A stretch of 64,000 bases of DNA from Heterodera schachtii (lineage: Eukaryota > Nematoda > Chromadorea > Rhabditida > Heteroderidae): contig SIJG01000050.1 in assembly GCA_023374025.1 (NCBI GenBank), forward strand, positions 1-64,000. The letters are read 5' to 3'. The notes under the pieces were generated by a model. That model saw only the letters and a list, made by a program, of their open reading frames with translations. It did no database searches and had not been told where the DNA came from. Positions 46,401 through 57,626 of this stretch are shown here, one piece after another; within the stretch, counting starts at the first letter, position 1, and each line of letters begins with the position of its first letter. A program made the position numbers and the translations under genes.

Positions 46401-46737
46401 CACACTCAACAAATTGTCCTCGTTTACTTCACTAAAATTGTCCGTGTAAATGAAGCGCAGCATTATTTTAAATGCTTCAATGCTAATATCCGTGACAATA
46501 AAAGGATTTTCGGCTAAAAAAAATTCAATCTTCAATCAAAAATGGTAAAATTATTTTTCACCTGTCCAGGTCTCATTTTGTTTGTTTTGTTCATTGAACT
46601 CAAACAATTTCTCAAAAAATTTAGAAGCTACCAAAAGATTCGTAGGTAATCTGCTGTTTGAGAACGAAATAATCTTCAGACTCGTCCTCGAGAATTGAGT
46701 CCCCCGATGATAGAGTCCAAAAACCACGGGCTCCTAA
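40476..46737 (-). CDS. BTB-BACK(-MATH) protein, gene 1; possibly degenerate
   Basis: Exons read on the minus strand: about 46737-46563 (BTB, ends SKFFEKLFEFNEQNKQNE), 46513-46391 (TDISIEAFKIMLRFIYTDNF), about 46192-46079 (ADQYEVSALFDECVAF), about 45300-45090 (BACK: FADRCLNYIDKNALSLL), about 44771-44640 (ALRWADNQCRENGKEITGAN), about 44487-44000 (STGVLTNAEVISLFLF onward), about 40800-40670 and 40573-40476 (last strand of a MATH-like domain: GLYDKEADTVTLVIEVT, stop TGA). BTB-BACK proteins are commonly Cullin-3 adaptors. The first BTB part (the MxxLLxSxxxAD(V/I) box present in genes 2 and 3) was not found. The segment aligning with PAHKPNLLAS reads LPTNLLVAS, so the 5' end may be lost. Introns carry a 1.6-kb foldback element and another inverted repeat. 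Confidence 0.65.
41066..42690. mobile_element. foldback transposon (about 1.6 kb) in BTB gene 1
   Basis: Terminal inverted repeats of about 180 bp: left 41066-41247, right about 42515-42690. Both arms contain ccaagtaatgcg, gttcgccaaaggatgacg, ggccaatctgtga and gatccgtta. A second, inner inverted pair (gttgcgagccatgtg at about 41510 and cacatggctcgcaac at about 42243) is nested, as is an ataacttttttc-type segment (41725-41960). It has no transposase ORF. The target duplication was not identified. Confidence 0.8.
44858..44970. repeat. dispersed GC-rich element copy
   Basis: ggggaccggcgatgctgatag then gcaccgccgg, with the tail ttgttaacagattttatcc also seen next to the 58.13-kb copy. In an intron of BTB gene 1. 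Confidence 0.55.
45505..46070. mobile_element. AT-rich foldback element in BTB gene 1 intron
   Basis: gtgatcaaatgaaaagcaaaa at 45505 is the complement of ttttgcttttcatttgatcac ending at 46070, and both arms continue imperfectly for about 150 bp (aaatttaataataat...). No target duplication was assigned. Confidence 0.7.
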
Positions 46738-48262
46738 AATTTAAAAAACAATAATTGATAATTCTACATGCTTTAAATAATAGGAAAAATGTAACAAAAG
46801 TTGGAATTTTCTATACTCACAATTTCGTGCATATATATAGATATATATATATTCATTCCATTTCTTATTATATATTTTCAGGGTTTGCATTAATGTTTAG
46901 ACATTCTTATTAAAATACAACAACAAAAAAAGGATTGTATAGTAATTAGATGTGTATAATTAGGACAAAAACCTCGTGTCATTAGTGGTATAAAGAGATT
47001 AAATTCCAGACAAATAATATTGGTATTTATAAAATTGCAGAACTAATAATTGCATATTTTTTTTAAAATTATTTTTGGACCACTAATTATGGTTTACAGT
47101 TTGTGTTGTTATTTTTATCAAGCGAATGTGAAACATATAATGTTTTTTAATCAAGGTCAGCATCTTCCTTCCATCTGTCCTGATTTATCAAAAATGTTCT
47201 AATTTTGGAGTATTGACGAAAATTTGTTTTAATTTCGTAAAATTAAAATAATAAATTTTAAAATTTATAGGACATAAAATTCATTTTTATACTAAAAATT
47301 TTAAAATTTAATATAATTTTTCGTATTTTTTGAGGAAAATCCACTTAAAAAGGAGCTAATTTTCAAAAATTTTCACAGTAGCGCCTATCGGTACCTCGAA
47401 CCTCCCACCCTTATTATTTTTTTGAAGTTTTTCAAATAAAATTAATAAATTTTATTTATCATTGACAAATAACATGCAAAATCCAATAATAATTTATTTT
47501 ATTCTGTTCTACTCACAATGGAGGAATTTAAATTTTGTTAAATTAAAAATAAATATTTAAAATTTTAATTCGTTTGAAATTTTCAAGCAATTGCAAAAGT
47601 GTATTGGCAACAATCTACAACCGTTTAATTATTAATCGGGATTGGAATCGCATTGAATGCCAACAAATTTCAAGAAAATCGGCACGAAATTTTTTGGATA
47701 GTTTAAAAAATGCAAAGCAAACACTGAAAAAAAAACGCATAAAGGTAAAAAAAGAAAGAATAAAAAATGAAAAAAATGTAAAAACATCGTCCAATTCATG
47801 ACAATGGAACGACAACAATTTCGTCAGCTCCAATGCCACATCCTAAAAAAAGTCAAATTTTAAATAAACAATTAACCATTCGAGACCGGACAGGATCAGG
47901 CACTTCTGTCGCGATTTTCGCGCGATATTGGCCCAGACTTGGGTTCAGGATCTCGGTAAAACCGGGAATTTAATCCGGAAAACAACATATTCATGTAATA
48001 TTTCCAAATCCTGGTCCTGGACTTTGTGTTCAACATCCCGGCACTGTTAACCCTTTCCTGAGCCCGATTCCCAAACGAGGAAAGACCAAATGTTCAATAT
48101 CACGGCACAATTTGTCTTATCCCCGCCCCAGATCCCAAATCCTGATATTGATCCAGGCTTAGTTTCATGATGATTCTGGTACCGGTAATCATATCCCGGG
48201 TCAGATTCCCAAGTCCTGCTCTGACCTCGAATTAAAAAAAATTCAGTCTCAATTTTCATATA
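46738..48262. other. intergenic; two repeat traces
   Basis: No gene accepted. At about 47384-47410 there is a reverse copy of the GC-rich dispersed motif (gcgcctatcggtacc). At about 47880-48260 words such as cccgg, aatcctg and gatcccaaat recur, as inside other MITEs. The ORF near 47.6-47.8 kb is low-complexity Lys-rich and is not supported. Confidence 0.4.
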
Positions 48263-48270
48263 GTAAGTAA

Positions 48271-48420
48271 TAGGGCTGGGAAATTTAGGTAAGAAAAATG
48301 GCGAAATAGGTATTTAAATGGTTATAAAAAAAGTCAAAATACTTATTAAATCGGTACAAAAATCCTGAAATAGATTAAGCACGAAAAATTTTAGGTATTT
48401 ACTTAAATTTCCCAGCCCTA
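48271..48420. mobile_element. hAT-like MITE (150 bp)
   Basis: Ends TAGGGCTGGGAAATTTA and its exact complement. Exact 8-bp duplication GTAAGTAA at 48263-48270 and 48421-48428. The inside reiterates aggtattta/taaatacct. A clean, probably young insertion. Confidence 0.95.
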
Positions 48421-48429
48421 GTAAGTAAC

Positions 48430-48960
48430 AATTTTCAAAAAAAAAGTTAGATTCTGCTTTTTGAAAAACCAACTTTCTTTTCTCTCATCTAAGCGTTGCT
48501 GAAGTTCATTTTTGTCGCACACAATATCACAATCACACAGCAAAGTTTCGCTTGGCTTTGACTTGTAACAATCAAAGCCCTCATTAGCCAAAGGCTTCAT
48601 CTTTAAATGCAATAGTTACGGTAAGGTAGTTACTGTAAGGTTACGGTGTTGGAATGGACCTAATTAGTAATAAAAATTGTTTAAAATTTTCCCATTTTTG
48701 AAAATTTTTTCAAAAATTCGCATTTCTTTTTTGTGAAACATACGCTTGACACAACCCTCGCGGCAAGTAATGAAATTTGACTATTTTAAAATTTTATATA
48801 AAATATTCAAATCCTACCTGATCATTGGAGGAGGCCCTTTACATCCGTTTGCAACCGATCAGTGCCTCCAATTTTTTCAAAAGTCCTTTTACCCTGTAGC
48901 AATCTTTGCCATACGTATCACACATTTCGCTCTTCCCTTAAAAAGCAAAACGAAAAATTT
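48430..48960 (-). CDS. fragmentary Cys-containing coding region, unknown
   Basis: Two minus-strand stretches look exon-like: about 48948-48895 (MCDTYGKDCYR before a gtaaaa donor) and about 48602-48470 (MKPLANEGFDCYKSKPSE then CDCDIVCD, preceded by a tttaaag acceptor). The Cys spacing could suit a small secreted protein, but no signal peptide was found and the linking exon is unknown. The family is not recognised. Confidence 0.3.
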
Positions 48961-49314
48961 CGTATTACCGAAATAGAAGCCAGGGGCATAGCCTAGGGGG
49001 GTAATTATGGCAGCAATACCCCCCCCCCCCCTTTTAGGAATGGCTAAAACTTTAAAAAATGTACTTTTTTTTTAAATTTTTCCTTGGTGGTGTCTATTCC
49101 TCACCGCTTCCTCTGTTTCTTTAACCTCCCTAATTTTTTCAGATTAAAAGAAAAAGCATCTGAATCCTTTTTTTAGTTACCCCGCCCCCATAAATTGGGC
49201 GTCTAACGCTATGCCCTTAGGATTCATAGAATGTCACCGTTTGAGGGGGGAGGGGGGGGTGTTACAAAATGGAAGCCCCAGGGCGTATATTTTTAGAAAA
49301 ACGGTAATTTATTT

Positions 49315-50189
49315 TTACATACTCCACATTTTCGGATCATTTTCGCTTGGTCTAAGCCAATGATCTGACGTGATCAGTTTCGAAAATTCGGGGTCTTCAA
49401 TTTGGAAAAACACGGGCATTTTGTAATGTGATGATGGTGGCACAAAATGAAGCAGTTTTGCCATGGTGCCATTGATCATCTGCGGTGCGATGTCATTGAA
49501 CACTGTGCCAACGCCATCATTCTTAATGAATTAATCAATTAGGGACATCTATTTGGAAACTAATGAATAATATCATAGTATTTAAGGTAATTCCATGCAT
49601 AATTATGAAGGAAACTCATAGCGAGTTTGGTAAGCTATCTTCGTCGGTTTCTAACTGTCTGTCCTCTATGAATCGTATAAATTCTCACCGTCACTCTCTC
49701 TCTCCTTCTCTCTCTCTCTATGCCTCTAATTTGGGCTCCACCCCTCGCTAATTTGGCATACCATGCCATAATTAATTAGATATAAATGTATTTTCACCTT
49801 TTCATTCATTTTTTGAGCATCGGCTTTTTCTCTAATTGCACTCTGTTGTTCGTCTTCACCAAATTCAATAACGAAAATGGTAAGTGTTTTTTCCAAATCG
49901 AAAATTTTTTCCAATGAAAATGGCAAAGTGTGCATCCGATTGAAACTTAAATTAATTAATTTTATAATTCTAATAAATTTAATAAATTTTTACGTTTTGT
50001 TTGAAAACGAAAAGTTTATGGTTGAATTAAGGATGATTGCGTTTTGTTGACGGTGGACACATATTTTGACAATGAATCCGGCATAATTGGCACCAGCAAT
50101 TTCTCCCAAATGTTTTCGGCACATTTCGACAATTGAATTGTTTCTGAGCAATTCTTTTGAGCTATTATAGCAAACAATTAGCTGTTCAT
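49315..50189 (-). CDS. unrecognised nematode-type protein, 5' end missing
   Basis: Minus-strand exons: about 50189-50030 (HEQLIVCYNSSKELLRNN then EMCRKHLGEIAGANYAGFIV), about 49930-49800 (LPFSLEKIFDLEKTLTIFVI then charged helix QSAIREKADAQKMNEK), and about 49535-49315 (FNDIAPQMINGTMAKLLHFV ... ending PKMWSM, TAA). The frames are open and protein-like, with donors and acceptors between them. I do not recognise a domain. No start exon was found upstream, where the unrelated secreted-protein gene ends at 50501. It may be a gene fragment or a single gene with distant 5' exons. Confidence 0.45.
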
Positions 50190-50500
50190 GTCTGAAAATT
50201 AATTGAATAATTAATTAATTATTTAATTGAAGTCTTTGAATATAAGGAAAGGGGGTAAAATGAACGATTTTGGCAAATGGCAAACAAAACCGGGTATGAA
50301 TTTTTATAAAATATTAGCGAACTCTTTATTTTGAAAAATTTTTTCGGCATATGGAATAGTGAGGGTCTAAATTTAATAGTGAATGAAAATTCTATAATAC
50401 ATATTTCAAAAATATGGAAAAAAGCAAAAATAAAGCAACAAATAAACACAAAAAAACTTATATTATTATTAAATTTAGCAAAATTTATATTTTATGCACA

Positions 50501-51714
50501 TTACTCATGGCATTTTGTCGTCGGCACTTTCATGCAGCCATCGAAACGCCGGTGCTCATAACTGGGTGGAGGATCCTTTTCAAACATTTCCATTGGTTTT
50601 GCATATTTGCTGCAAGCAATTCGATAAGGTGTTGCCCAAATGTGAAACACGAATTTGGAAACTTTGGCCACAGGAAAGGCAATTTTCATAAATTCTGTGC
50701 CAAACTGTTCATCGATCCATGCCGTTGGGTCAAAAATGCACTTAAAATATAATTAATTTATTTGAATTTAATTTCAATTCCATGCCTTTGTTTGGCAAAA
50801 CACAGTGCCATTTTGTGCGCATGCAGAAAACTTTTTTCCAGCAAAAAATAGCTGTGCCATCCAATCGTAATCGGCCAAAAAAGCGCCAAAATTCGACGCA
50901 TTTTGAAATTCATTCAAATTGGATGAAAACACTGAAGATTAAATCCATAGAAAATATATAAAATTTTATATCTCTTCACATTTTTTGAGCATGATTTCTG
51001 TGTGATTTTTTGTTTCATTGATCAGCTCAATGTCCAAAAATTGATCAATTCCATTGCTAAAAAAATTTAAAATTAATTAATTAAATTCATTTTCGTTATT
51101 GATTACTTTAGTAATTAATTAAAGAAAAATTTTAAACAAATTTATTCCAATAATTTCGATTTTTTTTTCTAGTCTAACTTTTCATTTTTTCCCTTAAATC
51201 TTGCAAATTTCTGTTGTTTTTGGATCTTAAATCGGGTACCCACTATTTGTTAAAAATTCTTATTTCAAATTTTTTCTCACCTCCACACAATTCGGAATGT
51301 GCCGTAGTCGTCTTTGGCAATGATCAATCCGTGCCAAACATTGCCTTTCATCACTTCGGCACATTCCGTGAAATCTCGTTGCCAACTGTGCGATTTTTTG
51401 ATCACAAAACGCCGTCCGATCTTTGAATTTGCCGTAATCAAATTGCTTTGATAGCAGAGAAGAAGCCTAAAAATTTACAGAAAATTCAAAAAAAAACTTT
51501 ATTAATTGATTATCTTTTGCAATGGTTTTCCATGAAAATTCGTTCATTTTGCAAATTACAAGTTGCCCAGGGATAGTTGGATGACAATTGGCTAAAATAT
51601 TGAATGTGCTTTTAAATTATTATCCAATTCATTAATTAATTACCTCACAACAGCGTCAGCCGATGCCTTAGAGCTGATCAAAATGAAGGCAATTAAATTA
51701 AGAAAATTACTCAT
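50501..51714 (-). CDS. predicted secreted Cys-containing protein, unknown family
   Basis: ATG at 51714 starts a clear signal peptide (MSNFLNLIAFILISSKASA, cleavage likely after ASA). Exons: 51714-51644, 51591-51567, about 51468-51290 (FCDQKIAQLATRFHGMCRSD then Cys at regular spacing to PNCVE), about 51058-51010, about 50935-50786 (FLADYDWMAQLFFAGKKF, then Cys), about 50753-50501 (FDPTAWIDEQFGTEFMKIAF ... MKVPTTKCHE, TAA). Two junctions work only as GC-AG introns (TGG|gcaact, AAG|gcatgg), and both then keep phase. No transmembrane segment follows the signal, so secretion is expected. I recognise no domain. In a plant-parasitic nematode it is an effector candidate by signal and Cys content only. 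Confidence 0.6.
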
Positions 51715-52085
51715 TTACGAAAGAACATTTACACTTAATTTATTATTATATTTTATAATTATACACAAATAAATGTTTTGGTTCAAAAATAAGCAAATAG
51801 CTGAAAGGATTCAGATGAAAAACGATGACAAATTGAATAAATTAAATGACAAAAAATAAATGTGCGAAAAAAGCGTCCATCACATTTTACCGCAGAGATT
51901 GTACATAAGTAAAGAAAGGATATTTATGTGCTAAAATCATGTAATATGGTAATAAAATATGTGCAAAAGTGTTAAAAATAAAAATGTGCGAAAATATGGG
52001 TTAAAAAACTTCGTGTTTTCATGCATAAAAATTCCAATTAAATCTCATTTTTTAAAATCATTTTTACCTTAATTGTTATTTACCG
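51715..52085. other. intergenic, AT-rich
   Basis: Presumed 5' flank of the secreted-protein gene. Words aaaatatgtg and gtgcgaaaa recur near 51.95 kb. Nothing else is seen. Confidence 0.35.
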
Positions 52086-52535
52086 CCGCTGTTCTCTGAT
52101 GTCAGAACAAATACTTGTTCAAGGCATCGTACTATAAAAAATGGCAAAAAACTTTTTTTGATTTTTAGGGGTGTTTTTTCAATTTTCATATATTTTCGCT
52201 AAGGAATTCTGTAGTCATGATTCATTGTAATGTAAATACGGTCAAACTTGTACAGGCAGTTGCTCGAAGTCATTTTTAAACAAAAATATTTTTTATTTAT
52301 AAAAATTTTGTAAAATTGAATAAGTTATTTAACATGTAAAACTGTTGATGAATTAATGAATGTGTATCAGCAAAAAACTTCAAATTCTTCTCATTTATAC
52401 AGAAAAATAAAGCTAAATCAAAATGATATTATTATATTTCTTTATGATTGATCCATTGCAAAAATAAGTGCAATGTGTAAACCATAATTAGTGATTTAGA
52501 CAAAACTATCTCCAAAATAACTATCCAATTAACCG
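52086..52535. repeat. segmental duplicate of 39040-39510 (empty site for the 39.5-kb MITE)
   Basis: Same order of blocks as 39040-39510. Contains the single AAAATAAC (52514-52521) that corresponds to the target site of the element at 39511-40040. Confidence 0.85.
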
Positions 52536-53050
52536 GAACGGGACAAAATATCAGCCGGCCGAAATATCGCCGCGACAAAATATCGCCGCGACAAAATATC
52601 GCCGGCCGAAATATCGCCGCGACAAAATATCGCCGCGACAAAATATCGCCGGCCGAAATATCGCCGCGACAAAATATCGCCGCGACAAAATATCGCCGCC
52701 GAAATATCGCCGCCCAAAATATTGCCGAGTATCGCCGCAGAAATTTTTTTAAAAAATTTTTCAAACCTAGAAATTTTTCATAAAAAAATTCCTAGGAAAT
52801 TTCTTAGTAAGAAAATTTCAAGAAAAAAAATTGTTGAAAATTTTTTGGTAAATTTTTCAAAAAAAACTTAGCAATTTTCATAAAATTTCGAAAAAAGCGA
52901 TGAAAAATTTTTCAAAATTTTTTTTCTTATAATTTTCTTACTAAGAAATTTCCTAGGAATTTTTTTGTGAAAAATTTCTAGGTTTGAAAAATTTATTTTT
53001 AAAATTTCTTCAGCGATATTTTGTCTCGGCGATATTTTGTCGGCTAGTGA
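52536..53050. mobile_element. foldback element with AATATCGCCG repeats
   Basis: At 52545-52735 aaaatatcgccgcgac and gaaatatcgccggccg alternate in tandem. At 52740-52850 and 52900-53010 an AT-rich arm and its complement follow (tcctaggaaatttcttagtaag against cttactaagaaatttccta). The right end has gcgatattttgtc in the opposite sense. The minus-strand ORF reading RRYFVAAIFCRGD is a product of the repeat. Confidence 0.75.
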
Positions 53051-53600
53051 TAGTCACTCCATAATACAAGGCAATGTTCGCTTTTGTCCATAAAAGGGAT
53101 GACAAATTTACAAAATTTATTCCATTAATCGGTTTATAAAAATCCGAATAAATCACTACACTTATAATATTTTATTTATTAAAAAATCATGTTATATTTA
53201 ATAATATTTTTAATTAATTTAATCAATAAGTTCTATTATTTTCTCCTTACAATTCCCATTATTTGGCTTTTGGCCCTAATATTACAATTTTCGGTTGTTT
53301 TTAAGTCATAACATTCCGCACACCACTAACAAAAACAGTTCTAAGCATTCAAAAATGTGCCGTAGTCTTCTTGGGCAGTGCTCAATCCGTGCCAAACATT
53401 GCTTTTATTTCACTTAAGCTTTTATTTAAATGTAAACAATAATTCATTTGGTCTTTTAAATTGTATGTCACGGATTTTATTTAAAAAATAGTGTTTAAAA
53501 CAGGTTTTTAAATATGTTGTCTACTAAAATAAAGGCTCCAATTTTCGGCCGTAAAAATGCAATTTTCTAAAGACAAATAATCCTTGGCCCCACTGATCGA

Positions 53601-56600
53601 TCAGTTGTCATCGTCGGAAGTGATTTCGATCACTAAAGTTACGTTATCCGACGCCTTTTCGTACAGTCCGTTGTCCAAATTCATCAATTCCTTAATTAAT
53701 TAATTTCCAAATATTATTGTGGTTGTCTTGGGTCAATTAGCGCTTGTTTAGCTTACCGCAATTGAAATAAAGGAATAAAATGCATAATCCCCCGAGGTAA
53801 TTGTGTCAAAAACTGTTGTCTGCCACTTCAGCTCCCCGTTTAATGATAGAATGGAAAAAGTGGCCAACAATTTTCGGCTCCGATTGTACCCTTAATTAGG
53901 CATGAATTAATTGTTTTTTGTCAACCGTGAGGAGTTAGCATTAAGTATTGTAGTATATATATGTAAAAGTGTAGAAAATCGCTCTGTATTGCGAACGTTC
54001 AATAAAAGAACATTAATCCGTTTTTTAAATCAAAAATGTTAAATCTCGAAAATTTGGACTTTCGACTTTTTGTTCGAATTCGGATCCCGGGTTCGGAATT
54101 GGCCGAAATGGATGCCGGATTCGCAATCAGTGGACCTCGCAAAACCTAAGTTCCTTCTTTTTATGACATTAAAATTTTCACTAACGCATTTTCCGGGAAT
54201 TTTTTTACCAATTTTTTTTGATGCTTTGATTTTAAGAATAAAGTCTAATTCATTTCCATCCTTGTTCCAAGGTTTGTCAATTGATACTTTGATGATCAAT
54301 TCAAGTCCTTGTGCAAAGACCGGATCGCTGCTGTGTTTGGATTTGACGCTTTTTTGAAATTCAGAAAAATTGTTAATTTTTAAAATCAGCTTTGGAAAGC
54401 GCAATTTTGTGGGAAAAATTGGCTCAATTTCGCCCGGAAGCGAATGATGGCCATACACATTGATTAGCTCGTCTTCTGTCAACACGGCGGATGGAACTGA
54501 AATTTACAAAAAAAAAACACCAATGATATGAATAGAGACCGGATTTTTAGGTGCTAAAAATTGTGTAGGTACTAAAATAGGTGCCAAAAAGTGCAAAATA
54601 GGTGAGCAAAACGCCAAAATATGTGCGAAAATAGGTGTTAAAAATTGGAAAAATCCAGTGTCTTTATACATAAAAATTCCAAAATTGACTAATTTTTTAA
54701 TCAATTTCGCCCGCACAATTGCAAAATTGGTCAAGAAAATAAACAAATAAATATTGTAGACGAATTTTGGGAAAATTTTTCCTTTCTTAAAGGTATATAT
54801 TTACTGAAATTTTGGTCAATTTTTAGGGAATATTTTTCTGTTAAATTTTGGGACGATTCTTAGATGTGTTTTCCTGCATTTCTCGTCAAGTAATATCTGA
54901 AAAAAATAGATAATACCTAAAGATTCGGTCTCTTGTTATTAGCACTGTTCAAGACTCTCGGTCTCGAGTCTCGACTCGAGAAAAGTCTCGGATTTTCAGT
55001 CTCGGTCGCGATCTTCGAGACCGAAACTTTTTTACACCCCTAATATTTAATTGGCTTTTTGTAAACTTAAAATAAATAATACTTTTGGTAGCTTTTTGCT
55101 TCCTTCTCTACTCATATGCCATGGCATGGTCCAATGGATTCTGTCTTAGTTTGGTTCCTTATTTTTGCGTAGGGATCAGTTCCCCTCAAGGTACTTGTTT
55201 TTTCCTAATTTTCAAAAAAAAATCCCTTTTCAATGAAGATTTTCAAAATAAATTAAATATTCTTTTTAAAGTTTTAAATCAAAAATAAAAAAATCCATAT
55301 TAAAAAATAGGTGCAAAATTTGCACTTTTTCAGCATCTTTTTTCCAATTTTTGCCATTTTTATCAAAACTTTGAAAAATCAATTGAAAATTAACCTAATT
55401 AGTTGGACCCCCCTAAATTTTGACATACCAATGTTTCTTGAAAAATCTTCATGAGGGATGGCCGGAAAACGGATGTTGAACAGTGCCGGGCCAAGCATTT
55501 CCCGACGATTTGCTCCCGTAATTTCTTTGCCATTTTTACGGCACTGATTATCCGCCCAACGGAGTGCCTATTAAAATTAAAAAAATTAATGAATGATTCT
55601 CTTAATTATACAGAGTTCGGAATTCAAGAATTCATCCTCCTTATTTTATGATTTTTGGGAGGCTCCATGGCCTTTTGAATTTATCTGGCGACAATGCCCA
55701 AATAAAATTGAACTAAAAATGCCAAAAAAAAAAATTATAAACAGCCATCTACTTTATATATACATAACTGAATAATTTAAAAATTCCCCTATTTTTTGCA
55801 GCATTCCAAGTTTCAAGTTCGAATTTTAAGAATTTATTCTCCTCATTTTATGAGATGGTGAGGCCGGACAGAAAAACGTTGAAAAACCCGTTACTTAATT
55901 TATTATAAATTGCATTTTATTATTAAATTTCTAATTGATAATAATTTTTTTTTAAACTGTCCAAATTTTTTACCACTTCCCAAATTTCAATTTCATCATT
56001 GATCATCAACTGATCACGCTTCAATAAATCGCATAACAATTGTTGATTAATTGACAAAAAGGGAATTGATTGGAAGATTTGTATCGCTCTTTTATCAATC
56101 TGATCAAAGCATCGGAGAACCAAGCTAATCACTTCATATTTTTTCGCTGAATTTTCTCAAAATAATTAATTATCTTTTTAAATAATATTGAAAATGCAAT
56201 TAAATTGGTGTGCCAACCGGCATAAAACACAGAGAACAAATTTGGCATGTCCAATTCATCCAAATTGTCCGTGTAAATGTAGCGCAACATTGTGTTGAAT
56301 GCAAAAATAGCGACATCCGTTACCACAAGGGGGTTGTCCTTAGCTAAATATTGAAAATCCCAAAATTATCGAACTTAAATATGGAAAAATGAAAACGCTC
56401 TACGGACAAAATACGGATTGAAACCCTGGCATATTGACTAAAAATCGAAAAATCACTAAATATGGACCAAAATATGGACTACAAACTGCCAAAAAATTGC
56501 TCTAAACCACAAAAAATTCAAAAATTGTTATTTAATCTATATACTTATAAAATAAGCATTTAATTGTTCATTTTTGATGAAAACAAAACGGGAATCATTT

Positions 56601-57153
56601 GTCGAAGAACTCACCGCTTCCAGCAGTCATTGGAGTCTGCGCACTTTTGAACATTGTCTTGAAAACCTCGGAAGCTGGCGAAAGCATTGACTTATGTGCC
56701 CGGAATTCCTCCTAAAAAAATAGGCGATTTGGGCATCGATTAGAAATTTTTTTTAAACTGCCTGAGACAGGAAAAGTGACGGTTTCAATAATTTTCGAAT
56801 AAAAATTCAAAAAACATCGATATATTAAAATTAATCGATCGTTTTTTTTTGATATAATACCGAGAAATATGCTACCAAAAACCGGTATATAATAATACCG
56901 ACCGATAAATTGATTATGCCGGTCTCTAATTGAAAAGTAATAATTTTTTTTTGGAATTATATGCGAAAAAAACAAAAATTTAATGCGAATTTTGAAGTAT
57001 CTAAGCCGTCGCTTTTTATGCTTAAACACTGCCTGCTTTTCGTGTTCTTCCTCCTTAACCAAAAAGAACACATCCGCCCCGATGCCACTGTTCAGTAATT
57101 GCCCCATCCGATCGTTCAATTTGTTTGATTTTGGTGTGCCAATTGACGATGAG
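53601..57153 (-). CDS. BTB-BACK-MATH protein, gene 2
   Basis: Exons on the minus strand: 57153-57033 (NDRMGQLLNSGIGADVFFLV), 56711-about 56616 (EEFRAHKSMLSPASEVFKTM), about 56342-56215 (NPLVVTDVAIFAFNTMLRYI), about 56140-55930 (BACK: AKKYEVISLVLRCFDQIDKR onward), about 55571-55433 (ALRWADNQCRKNGKEITGAN), about 54495-54190 (SAVLTEDELINVYGHHSLPG, then the MATH start LILKINNFSEF ... SDPVFAQGLEL), about 53895-53765 (KLLATFSILSLNGELKWQ) and 53690-53601 (GLYEKASDNVTLVIEIT, TGA). The first intron needs a GC donor (CAG|gcagtg). Compared with genes 1 and 3, about 40 residues between the end of BTB and the start of BACK are missing (VSALVDEC...ADRCFDYID has become VISLVLRCFDQID). No start codon exon was found. 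Likely a Cullin-3 adaptor-type protein, as inference from BTB-BACK. Confidence 0.72.
54533..54937. mobile_element. MITE with AGAGACCG ends in BTB gene 2 intron
   Basis: Left end agagaccggatttttaggtg, right end (complement) agagaccgaatctttaggt. The inside reiterates aggtgctaaaa / aaaataggtg. The 8-bp flanks match only partly. Single AGAGACCGG ends also occur at about 12431, 26385 and 56925. Confidence 0.65.
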
Positions 57154-57359
57154 CTGTTTTAAAATGATTTTTAATTCAGATTTGGTGAAAAATGAAATTT
57201 TTAGGCATTTTTTTCTTAATAGGTTTTTATTTTTCGGTTTACTTTAATTTCCTTAAAAGTTGCGGCAATGCAAGCGCCAAAAAAGGGAAAATTTATAATT
57301 TTAGATGAAACTTTAACAATTAAATAAAATTTAAAAAAAAATAAAATTTCAACAAATTG

Positions 57360-57500
57360 TAAATAAGTATATTTTGAGCGGGACCGGGAATTTTGGGCAA
57401 AACCGGTACCGGGACCTTTTCGGGTTAAAAACCGTGAATTTTTGGCTGGGAAAACCGGGACGGGAATTTCTCGATCCCGGTCAAAACCGGGACTTCGGTA
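57360..57500. repeat. reiterated ACCGGGA(C/A) motif
   Basis: gggaccggga, aaaccggtaccggga, aaaaccgggacggga and cccggtcaaaaccgggac are repeated on both strands, GC-rich against the AT-rich surroundings. It resembles the interior of a small MITE. Clear ends were not identified. Confidence 0.5.
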
Positions 57501-57626
57501 CTCAGTTGTCCGTGTAATGAAAATTTTGTGATTAGGAATACAGAAATATTTTTTAAATAATTAATAATTGCCTTGAACATTGGTCGACTGCTGTGTTCTT
57601 GGTGTCCCCTAAATAATGGTAATTAA

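Noticed and set aside
49000..49240. Possible MITE with AGGGGCATAGC ends
   Set aside because: The ends are inverted (about 48984 and 49208-49220), but no target duplication was found and the poly-C tracts make alignment unreliable.
52432..52764. Minus-strand ORF reading RRYFVAAIFCRGD repeats
   Set aside because: Generated by the AATATCGCCG tandem in a foldback element; no splice or start context.
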